From: Chaetoderma sp. LZ-2023a
Taxonomy: Eukaryota > Mollusca > Caudofoveata > Chaetodermatida > Chaetodermatidae
Assembly: GCA_034401795.1 (NCBI GenBank)
Contig: CM067373.1
Span: forward strand, 44,281,914-44,345,913
Direction of reading: 5' to 3'
DNA length: 64,000 bases
The notes under the pieces were generated by a model that searched no databases, was not told the DNA's origin, and was given only the letters and a program-made list of their open reading frames with translations. Below, one piece after another: positions 10,901-22,900 of the stretch. Numbering within the stretch: the stretch's first letter is position 1; every line of letters begins with the position of its first letter. The position numbers and the translations under genes were made by a program.

Positions 10901-13900
10901 TCAATCACATGACGTCATAATCAACTAAGTGACGTGTAGGATGACCTCATAATCATTGCGTCATAAATGACTAGATTTAGTCCATCTTAAACGGTTAATA
11001 GTTCATCAGGTTGTATGAATGTATGTCTTTAACCATTTAATAAACATGCTGTTGAATATTTTGGAACTAATTTGACTGGGTGCTGCTGTTGCCGCTATTA
11101 GCAGCAACAGCACCTAGTCAAATTAGTTTCAAACTATTCAACAGCTTACCTGTAGTTTTCTGGAAAATGATAGTGAGGGAGTTTAGGGATTGATCGATCC
11201 CAACATGAGTGAGTTGTGGGTGGACCTTAGCTAGAGATGGGTGGGGCATAGATAAAACTGGAAAGGTCGATTGCATGGAAATGAGACACTTACACACAAA
11301 ATGGTTCATATCCTTCTTGTAGACCACAATATGTGAAGTACTTCAAGGAATTCACATCCTGGAACAAGAAAATGACAAACATTGCGATGATTAGATCATT
11401 CAGCATGCACTCGAAATGCCCAAGCCAGAACATTTATCTACATAGTACTTCAACGCTCAAAGAGAGACGCATTTACCTACAGAGTACTTCAACGCTCAAA
11501 GAGAGACGCATTTACCTACAGAGTACTTCAACGCTCGAAGAGAGAAGCATTTACCTACAGAGTACTTCAAAGCTCGAAGAGAGAAGCATTTACCTACAGA
11601 GTACTTCAACGCTTGAAGAGAGAAGCATTTACCTACATAGTACTTCAACGCTCGAAGAGAGAAGCATTTACCTACAGAGTACTTCAAAGCTCGAAGAGAG
11701 AAGCATTTACCTACAGAGTACTTCAACGCTCGAAGAGAGAAGCATTTACCTACATAGTACTTCAACGACCTACACAGTACTTCAACACTCGAAGAGCGCT
11801 TCAATGCTCGAAGAGAGAAGCATTTACCTACAGAGTAGTTCAACGCTCGAAGAGAGAAGCATTTAACTATAGAGTCCTTCAATGCTCGAAGAGAGAAGCA
11901 TTTATCTACAGAGTACTTCCATGCTCGAAGAGAGAAGCATTTATCTACAGAGTACTTCAAAGCTCTAATATAGAAGCATTTACCTACATAGTACTTTAAC
12001 ACTCAGAGAGCAGCATTTACCTACAGAGTACTTCAAGGCTCTAAGAGAGAAGCATTTACCTACATAGTACATCAACGCTCAGAGAGAAGCATTTACCTAC
12101 TTAGTACTTCAACGATCTACACCGTACTTCAAACCTCGAAGAGAGCTTCAATGCTCGAAGAGAGAAGCATTTACCTAGATAGTACTTCAACGCTTGAAGA
12201 GAGAAACATTTACCTACATAGTACTTCAACACTCAAACAGAGAAGCATTTACCTACAGAGTACTTCAACGCTCGAAGAGAGAAGCATTTACCTACATAGT
12301 ACTTCAACGATCTACACCGTACTTCAAACCTCGAACAGAGCTTCAACGCTCGAAGAGAGAAGCATCCTAGATAGTACTTCAACGCTTGAAGAGAGAAACA
12401 TTTACCTACATAGTACTTCAACACTCCAACAGAGAAGCATTTACCTACAGAGTACTTCAACGCTCGAAGAGAGAAGCATTTACCTACAGAGTACTTCAAC
12501 GCTCAAAGAGAGAAGCATTTACCTACAGAGTACTTCAATGCTCAAAGAGAGAAGCATTTACCTACAGAGTACTTCAACGCTCAGAGAGAAGCATTTACCT
12601 ACAGAGTACATCAACGCTCGAAGAGACGCATTTACCTACAGAGTACTTCAATGCTCAAAGAGAGAAGCATTTACCTACAGAGTACTTCAACGCTCAGAGA
12701 GAAGCATTTACCTACAGAGTACATCGACGCTCGTAGAGATGCATTTACCTACAGAGTACTTCAACGCTCGAAGAGAGAAGCATTTACCTACAGAGTACTT
12801 CAAAGCCCGAAGAGAGAAGCATTTACCTACATAGTACTTCAACAACCTACAGAGTACTTCAACGCTCGAAGAGAGCTTCAACGCTCGAAGAGAGAAGAAT
12901 TTACCTACAGAGTACTTCAACGCTCGAAGAGAGAAGCATTTACCTACAGAATCCTTCAATGCTCGAAGAGAGAAGCATTTACCTACAGAGTACTTCAACG
13001 CTTGATTAGAGAAGCATTTACCTAGAGTACTTCAACGCTTGAAGAGAACCAAAATCAACGATTGCATTTTTAGTTTGCGTCTCACAACGAGTATGTTATT
13101 CTGTCTGTTAGTTTGTCTGTCAAATTTTTGGCATTTCTGACAAAGCTGCCTAATTCACAACTATGGCGTGTCACACTTGTTAAGGCACTGGTCGCTTTGC
13201 TTTATAGTACTGTAAAATAAAACTACTCTATGTCACAAGGATGCTTGCTCGGTTGAAATTGGATGTGAAAGTTTAATTTCCTTATTTACTTATATCAAAG
13301 GCATCTATATTTATCCAAACAAGTTCATGGAATTCTCTAAACATCAAATACACCTAGTCCCATCCAGCAGTCCTCTTCAATGGCATACCTGTCCTGATCA
13401 AGCGTCAACTGAGCTAATGATATACAGATCATCAATAACTTAAATGTCATACCTGTCCCATGTTCATTCTGGCTTTTTGATGCGTACCCAATGTCACTGC
13501 CGGTACAAAACCTGTAAAATCAGAACAACACAGAAGCATTAACCCTTCACCGAAGAATTCCCAATATCTAATTTTCAACGCTACCCCACAGCGAAATAAA
13601 CCAAGAATCATTTTTTCAACAAGGTATATATTTGCAGTCAATAGATAGTATATAAGAACTACGGATTTATAAATCTACCAAGTCAGAACATATATCAGAG
13701 AGCATTTTACCCACAACCCACTCCAGCCCAGCCCTCTATGATCTGACATTGTCCACAACAACGGAATCTTGATCTGATCTATTGATCCATGCTGCACTGA
13801 CCAATATGACCTTCTTTACTGAAGACATATTCTGTGAAATAGAGAGAAAAAACCACCATAGCCATATCATATGATGCACATACAGAAAACTGGTAACACA

Positions 13901-16900
13901 TCAAATGTGATGGAAAACAAGGTCATGATGTTTAATCAAAATTTGATGTGGCATTGCAGAAGCATAGCTGCTTTTAAAACCGCATCCAAAAACCTTAGCC
14001 AAAAATACCAAGGGAGTCCAAATGAGATGAAAATTCTGTACAGAAAATTCATGAATATCCTAAAATTCTAACAACGGTTGGAATGAAGATTTCATCCTTT
14101 TATAGTGTAGATCAATTCTGCAGTTTCATTAAAATTAGATGAGCAATTGAAATATAAGCCAATGAAAAAAACCTTAACCAAAAGTACATGCACAGAAAAT
14201 ACATAAAAATTCTCTAAGTCCAATCATGAAAAATATGGATAAGATGTTCCAAAATGATATTGGTTGCCATGGAGATGATGCTATCTCCATGGCAACCAAT
14301 ATCATTTTGGAACATCTTATCCATATTTTTGTATAGTGTAGACCAATTCTGCAAGGATTCATTGAAATTGGATGAGCAATTGATGAAATATAAGCCAATG
14401 AAAAAAACCTTAACCAAAAGTACAGGCACAGAAAAGCCATGAAAAATATGGCTAAGATGTTCCAAAATGATATTGGTTGCCATAGAGATAGCATCCTTGT
14501 ATAGTGTAGCCCAATTCTGCAGTTTCACTGAAATTAGATGAGCCATTGATGAGATATAAGCCAATGAAACAAGAGCCATTAGAAGACGTCATATCCCCCC
14601 GGATCCAAACATTTCAGATAAACATACATCGTAGCTAACTGTAGTTGTGTTGACATCTTGAAATGATTGCCATAGATGGATGGACCAACAGACTGACACA
14701 CATACATTCTATACAGACGCATGGATGTACAGGAATAGGGATAGCACATGCACATCTTCAAGTGGTAATGAGAATCCTTACTAAGTTTCAATAGAATCAC
14801 AGCTAAATTCTAGTTGTGTTGACAAGAAATGATTGGTACTGCAGTTTATGTATCGGCTTAAAGGTATTTAAAGGGAGATAACGCTGTAATGAATAATTTT
14901 CTGGCCATGAAAAAAGCACATGCACATCTTCGGATGGTAATGACTAGATTTACCATGTTTCAAAAGAATTGTAACTAAACTGTAGGAGTTGCATTGACAA
15001 GGATGGACCGACAGATGAACATACATTTTGGACAGATGGATGGATGTACAAGTATACGGATAGCACATGCACATCTTCATGTCATAATGATAACACTTAC
15101 CAAGTTTCAAAGGAATCGCAGCTAAACTGTAGGAGTTGCGTTGACAAATGATTCAAAAAAGCATCCGCTTTTGTTTCTACGAGAATTCTTAATACTTACC
15201 AGATGTACTATTATGATAATGTCTATTATCTAGTCTAGCTCAAAATAAACAATTAAAACTCCGCACTCTCCTGGTCCTGCCCATACTGTGTCCAGGAATA
15301 CCATAGCCGCAGGTACCGAGTCAATTCCCAATCACAGTCAGATTCGTCTTATATTTGCCTTGACAAACAGCGAAAGCAGCTCAGCCTCACCTCAGCAGGG
15401 TGGCTGAGGCAGGGCCATAGTACATCTGGTAAGTATTAAGAATTCTCGTAGAAACAAAAGCGGATGCTTTTTTGATTCTACCTCGAATAATACTTACCAG
15501 ATGTACTATTATGATAAACTCCGGATTTCAACAGCCAGGAAATATCGGTGGGAGGAGGTGAGGCTCAAAACAGCACTAATCTATCATCCAACAGCGAAGG
15601 TTGTGAAGAGACTGGAACCCTGGCATACGCTTGGGTTCTGCCATCTGACTCATAGAGTGCTAAACTTCCATGGTCTAGACCGCGCTCCCCCACCCCCCTC
15701 TTTTGTCCGCACAAAATTCAGAGGGCTGTCAATGGGGATGCAACACCCACCAGACCCGTGTCAGCCCCAAGTCTCAGCTAGGGCAGTCCAGTAGAGTGCA
15801 AAGAAGCTACTACAAATTATAATTTTGAAAAAATATCAGTATATCGATTAGGTTTTCAAATTGGAATGAGTCTAATGTCTGTTTGAGAGGATAAGTATAC
15901 TCTTACACCAGACTATTTACCTAAGCAGTCTGGTATTTCGACTGTAAGTAAATTATTTATAGTCACTTAATTAATGTAAACACTCACCATTTTGAGTGCT
16001 TGGTCTTTTCTTGTTCATCACAGGAGCTCAGTCGTTCTCAGGTCATGTGCATAGCCATTGTTCAGTGCATTCGCACGATCAATCTGCTTTCCTGTAGCGA
16101 TTTTGTGCGACATCTGAATAGCGTCGACTATCCAACGAGAAATGGTATCTTTCGAGGCATGCAAATGAGGAGCTTTGAGACATAACCACAGAGATTTCAG
16201 GTCATCTCTCCACTCCTCAGTACGTTTCTTATACATTTTCAGACATCTGACAGGACACCAAGCAGAAGAGTTTGGGTCATGTCTAGTTAAACTTGGCAAA
16301 TTGATTGGCTGTCCCGGATATTTAAGTGACTGATTCTTTGCCAGGAAACAAAGACGTGGAAGTAGTCTTAAACCTTCACCCGTGACGACAAAACGGTCTT
16401 GTTCGGCAGAAAGCGCATGTATTTCGCTTCTCTTTCTTGCCGACGCTGCGGCAACCAAGAAAACTGATTTAATAGTTAACAGTTTAATGTCTATAGATCT
16501 AATTGGTTCAAAGGGAGCATGCCCTGTAGAACAAGAGATAGATTCCATGCTGGGATAGGAATTGGCTGTCTAGGTCGCAGATTGCTCATTCCTTTAATAA
16601 CTTCATTTAAAGTGTCATTTTCCACTCCTTCAATGGCCAGACTGGGAACGACTGAAGCTAATGCAGACTTATATGCTGCTAGGGTTTTGAAGTTACAAGT
16701 TTGTCAACTTCGTATAAATGACAGATAAAATCTGCTACGTGTTGAACAGATGTAGAAAAGGGATCGATATCTCTTCCCTTACACCACTCTGCAAATTTGT
16801 TGATTCTATAATTATATGTTTTAGTGGTTGAACCTCTTCTGGCTGGAGCGACAAACTTCGCTGCTTGCTCAGAAAAGCCACCCTCAATTGCACGCTGCTT

Positions 16901-19900
16901 GATAACATCCATGCAGTCAATTCGAACACTTCTGGTCTGTCGTGGAGGTACAGACCCCTGTTCTGAGAGATTAGATCTCTTCTGTCTGGAAGAGGGATTG
17001 GATTGCAGACCAGAAGGTCCAGCAGATCCGTAAACCATGATCGGCCTGGCCAATAAGGGGCGATCAGTAGCACTTGGCACATACCCTCTCTTATCTTTGC
17101 CACAACTTTTGGGATGAGAATCGTTGGAGGATACGCATACGCGTAAATTTCCTTTCAACTTATCGCCAGTGCATCTACCGCTAGAGCTAGCGGGTCCGGG
17201 ATCAGTGACACGTAAGTGACCATCTCTGCGTTTTGTTTCATCGCAAACAGGTCCACATTTGGCTTGCCCCAATGTTTGAATAGAACCTCCGCTACCGATT
17301 GGTTGAGCTGCCATTCCGTCGGACGACAAACCGTCCTTCGACTGAGAGCATCCGCTAGGATGTTCAATCTTCCTGGAATGTGTGCTGCCCGAAGAATAAC
17401 ATTCCTCTCTTGGCACCACAGCAGAAGGTTCCAAATCATCATACACAACTCCGGTGATCTAGTCCCGCCTTGGCGGTTCAAATAAGACACCACTGTTGAG
17501 TTGTCTGTCCTTATTAGGACAATCTTGTCTTGAATTAAATTCTCGAACTTTCGAAGTGCCAATACCACCGCTAATTGTTCGAGAACATTGATGTTTCTGC
17601 GCATTGGTCCGATCCCATTCCCCTGACACTGACTGATCGTCCAATACTGCTCCCCAACCCATCGTCGATGCATCTGTGAAGATGGACATCTGTGGTTGAG
17701 GAGGTAGCAGAGGAACACCTCGCAGGAGACTCTGTTCTGATAACCACCACTGAAGGTGGAATATCAATGGTTCTTTTACTGGTATCCTCAGAGATAACGG
17801 ATCCGTTCTCTGAGACCAGAATGACATTAGATACATCTGAATTGGCCTGCGCCTGAGTGCCGCATAAGGAACCACCTTCTCAAGAGACACTAGTAAACCC
17901 AATATTCTGAGAAATTGGCGCGCCGTCAGATAGGCTCCTAGAGAAACCGACTCCAGAACAGCAATCAGGCTCTTGACTCTGCTCCCCGCCGGAAAAGCTA
18001 CGCCGTCCCTGAGATTGAAAAATATTTCCAGATAAACAAACTCCTGGGATGGAGTCAATTCTGATTTCTCTAGATTCACAATCCATCCTAGATCCTTTAA
18101 TAAGGCTAGGACCACCTGAAGATTGTTGTGCAGAGTGACTGGATTCCCCGCCATTAGCAGCCAGTCGTCTATGTAAGTATGAACAGCTATGTTTCTCCTG
18201 CGAAGATAAGAAGTCATGGCGAGAACCACTTTGGTGAAGACCCTTGGTGCTGTGGTCAGGCCGAATGGAAGCGCATTGCAAAGCGAAGGTATTTCTGAAA
18301 AGGAATTGACATTGGAATATGAAAATAAGCATCCTTCAGATCTATCGACACTGCCCACATGCCTTTTCTCAGTCCTGTCATTACCGCTGCTACAGTCTCC
18401 ATCTGAAATTTGGGAGAAAGAATAAATTTGTTCAACGGTTTGAGATTGAGAATTGGTCTCCATCCTCCGGTACGTTTCGGAATGAGGAACATCATCGAAT
18501 AGAAGCCTAGGGATGACTGATTGCGGACTAGATGAATCGCGTTGTTCTGCTGAAGAGATTCTATCTCTTGAGCAAATGGCATCTAGACGATCGGATTCCC
18601 TTGGAACGGGAGTCCATACTGGAGTCGATGTCAACGGATGAACGATTGACGGATGAGCCAGTCCGGTTCGCAGCCATTTCTTAACCACTGACAGACTAAA
18701 CAATCTCGCACAACCTGTTCCCATTGGCTTGAGAACAGTTGAAGTCTGCCTCCGACGGTAGGAATCTGCACACAGCTGGCGGTCAAGATTGCACGAGAAG
18801 ACGCTAAATCGCTTGGGTGAAGACTCTCGACTCCCTTCGTTCCTGAGGTCACCGGAACTGATTCCGCCGGAAATCCGTCAGGACCAGCCTCACGGCCGCC
18901 CCGCGGCTTCTTGGAATATGACGGTTCGGAACCGCCGCCACGGTTATCCCTACGGTAACTGCTGCGGCCCGAACCGCCACCCTTCCTGTCATCCTCATAC
19001 GGCCTCTTATTAGAGGGCTTGTATGAGGACGAACGGCCAGGTCCTTGAGATCCGGCCTGAAGGACGGAAGGGCGATCTTTGGCGCTGCCTCTGTTGCTTT
19101 TGCTGATGCTGCTTGTAGGACTGCTGCGGCTGTGTCCTCTTAGTCGACTTCCACGACTTGCCGACTACTTCCTGTTCAGCAACCATTGACGCGACCTTGG
19201 ATAAGGCTTGTCGTGCCGAGCCGCCGAACAAGCCTGGACTGATGAAGGGCGCAGAAGACAATGCAGCCCTCATATCCGGTCCTGGTTCTACACAATCGAG
19301 AACCATTCTCCGTCGCTCTGCCAATGTTCTGGTGATCACCCTGGCCAGGCAATCTTGAGACAAGCGCATGGTGTCCCGAATAACTCCGGGAGCAGCCTCT
19401 GGCACTTGTCCACCTTCCGCCGCGCAGGCCAGCATACCCTGCAGGATGGTACATCCGTGCGAGAGCGCAGCCATGGCTGCCCTCGCCGCATCTTCAATGA
19501 GCATCAGCTCATTGAACGGATCTTTGTTAACTTGGGAAACTAAGGGACGAGAACGGCCCTTAAATTTTCCAGCCAACGGCCTATTCAGCGCCTCTCGCTC
19601 CCCGACGGAAAGCCATGGAACCATGGCATACTGATGGTAGGCCTGCTCAGGAAAATGGACCCTACTCCTTATCCCCTTCGGGGCTTTGGGCAGCGCATAC
19701 TCTGGCTGAACCAGACAGTATGCCGCAACCTCCAACATGTGGGAAGTCTGCGTGTCCAAAGGGAGTGTCGGCATGGCCGAAGAGCCACTTGACAGAGCAC
19801 TAGCCGCTCGCTCTGACATCCGTTCCATCGCCGGATCGCGCTCAGATCCTAGATCAGATGCCAACCCGAGACGGTCGGACATCCAGCCAAGGACCTGCAC

Positions 19901-22900
19901 CCATTCAGCTTCGGTGCAGAAAGCGGATTCGTCCATCAATGAACTACCGTTTTCATCTTCCCTCTCACCCTTGGATGAGTAGGCCACCGACGATCCATGC
20001 TGAGAGCTATGGGCCGCACTTCTAGCACCATGAGGCACGTCCATAGCCCGACTACCAGCGGCACCGGTGTCCAACGAATCGCCGGACACGGATTCACCGC
20101 AGTCCATCGGCTCCAGCACGGGAGGCGGGACTACGGCCGCTTTCACTACGGCAGGTGTCGGCATTCCGAGAGGAGCCGCATCTAACGCCGCCGGGATGCC
20201 GCTAGGAACCGCAAAACATGGCTCCACCGACAACGCGGGTTGCACGAAATCCGGATGGAAAATGCCCGACGGAACGTCGACATCACCATCCGCTTGGCAG
20301 ACCCATACAAAACCCAAAGGAGATCCCTGGGATGTACTGGGCATAGCCGTCAACGAGATATCCGGCATGCCGGAATCTTCCATCAGATCTTCCTCCTCCG
20401 CCATCGGCTCTTGAGCCAAGGTCAGAGAAGGGACAGGTGCTTGTCCCTCCACAGAACTAGCCGGACCACCTAAAGGTTGCCCTGCACCAGCCTGCATCAT
20501 CGGGACCGTCGACTGCAATGACTCGAACATTGCCTTGAACTGGGCCGCCCATACGCCCAGTGCTGAATCCATGCGATCATTCAGACGACCTTCCAGTCCT
20601 CTCAGCGACGCCTGATCCAGCTTGGCCGCCTTGTCCCTCACGATCCTCTCCAAGCGCGCACGTCGATCACGATCGAATTCCGCCACCATCTCCGACGACC
20701 ACTTGGCGCACACATCACAGGGACTTCCAATCTTGCACTTAGCACAAGCCACACAATGATGGCCCGAGTACTTGCGCTTCATGAACCTGTTTGGCACGTG
20801 TCCTGGTTCTTGGCTTTCTGCGAACACAAAGAATTAAAATGCTGCACATGACAAACGATCACGAGCAATACGCACAATTGACTTGATTGTAAAATTGAAT
20901 TACTTAGAAAACATTAACTTTCTCTTAAATTAATGATAATCAAGCCTTAGGCAGGAAATATTTGAAACTTTTTCAAGTGAAATTTAATAAACACAACTTG
21001 GAAGTTAACTAACATTAATACAGCCAAGAATTAAATGCCGATCGCTACAAACACCCTCGACAATGAAGCGAGAGCTAAAAAACCCGGCATAAACAGAGTG
21101 CATAGATACGCGAAGCCAAGCGAACCAATAGTCATGGGCGTCGCCATCTTGGCTAAGGGCGCATCCATCTTTGAAGGAACAGAGTCGCAAGAGAAAATAA
21201 CCGAGTACCCGGATTAAGACTAACAAGTTAACGGGTACCGAGCGACTCCAACAACGGCTACCATTTTAGAATAATGTGCCAATTTAAGGAAATTTCAAAC
21301 AGTCATTATGGCATGAATGTATAAATTTTAGATTGATACAACCTGCCCCTGTGATGATTTCCCTAACTCCTCCATGAAGCCAACGATGGTTTTCTAGAAA
21401 CAACGCTAAATCCACTTAAATTAGAATAATTTGAGCACAACAAAACATACGACTTGTAAAGCGCAAAATAGACAAATCTGACTGTGATTGGGAATTGACT
21501 CGGTACCTGCGGCTATGGTATTCCCGGACACAGTATGGGCAGGACCAGGAGAGTGCGGAGTTTTAATTGTTTATTTTGAGCTAGACTAGATAATAGACAT
21601 TGTCATAATAGTACATCTGGTAAGTATTATTCGAAGTAGAATGGCAGTGCAGTTTATACATTGGCTATAAGATATTTAAAGGGTGATAACTCTGTAATGA
21701 ATAAGTTTTTGGGCACGAAAAAAGCACATGCACATCTGCACATGATACTGATAATGTGGACAAAATTTAAAGTTAATCCATTGAGACCTCTAGGAGGAGC
21801 TGCGTTGACAAGAAATGATTGTTGAGATGGATGGAGTGACAGACGGACATACATACATTTTGGACAGATGGATGGACGTACAGGTATATGGCTAACACAT
21901 GATAATGACAATGTGGACAAAATTTAGTTAATCCACCGAGACCTCTAGTAGGAGTTGCGTTGACATGAAATGATTGTCAGAGATGGATGGAGTGACAGAC
22001 GGACATACATACATTTTGGACAGACGGATGGGCGTACAGGTATACGGATAGCACATGCACACCTTCACGTGGAAAAGAATCGGAGCTAAACTGTGGGAGG
22101 AGTTGCGTTGACAAGAAATGAACGCAATGCAGTTTATGTATCGGCTTTAAGATATATATATAAAGGGGGATAACTCTGTAATGAACAATATTTCGGACGC
22201 GAAAAAAGCACATGCACATCCGCACATGATACTGATAATGTGGACAAAACTTTAAGTTAATCCATTGAGACCTCTAGGAGGAGTTGCTGTGACAAGAAAT
22301 GATTGGCAATGCAGTTTATGTATCAGCTTTAAGATATATAAAGGGGGATAACTCTATAATGAACAATATTTCGGCCGCAAAAAAGGCACATGCACATCCG
22401 CACATGATACTGATAATGTGGACACAATTTTAAGTTAATCCATTGAGACCTCTAGGAGGAGTTGTGTTGACAAGAAATGAACGCAATGCAGTTTATGTAT
22501 CGGCTTCAAGATATACAAAGGGGGATAACTCTGTAATGAACAATATTTCTGATGCGAAAAAAGCACATGCACATCCGCACATGATACTGATAACGTGGAC
22601 AAAATCTTAAGTTAATCCATTGAGACCTCTAGGTGTTGCGTTGACAAGAAATGATTGTCAGAGATGGATGGAGTGACAGGCGGACATACATACATTTTGG
22701 ACAGATGGATGGACATACAGGTATACGGATAGCACATGCACACCTTCATGTGGGAATGATAACACATACCAATTTTCAAAAGAATCAGAGCTAAACTGTA
22801 GGAGTTGCGTTGACAAGAAATGATTGGCAATGCAGTTTATGTATCAGCTTTAAGATATATAAAGGGGGATAACTGTATAATGAACAACATTTCTGATGCG

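Larger units (their letters stand above)
15153..21642 (-). mobile_element. DIRS-like tyrosine-recombinase retrotransposon, architecture complete, ORFs decayed
   Basis: DIRS elements use a reverse transcriptase plus a tyrosine recombinase and are thought to integrate through a circular DNA form, without a target duplication. In coding (minus) order this copy has a left terminal repeat (21642-21480), a gag-like ORF, RT, RNase H, recombinase, an internal complementary region (15515-15416) and an inverted right terminal repeat (15415-15153). The host ~180-bp repeat resumes on both sides, ...AAATGATT on the left and GGCAGTGCAG on the right, so both ends are fixed to within a few bases. Frame changes in RT, RNase H and recombinase suggest a dead copy, though single-base assembly errors cannot be excluded. 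Confidence 0.92.

Noticed and set aside
11333..12998. Open frames of repeated [17 protein letters not shown] peptides
   Set aside because: The 39-bp period keeps frames open on both strands. No start, domain or splice evidence.
944..13060. CRISPR-like direct repeats
   Set aside because: Units are contiguous tandem copies without unique spacers, and the genome is clearly animal (introns, LINEs, RyR).
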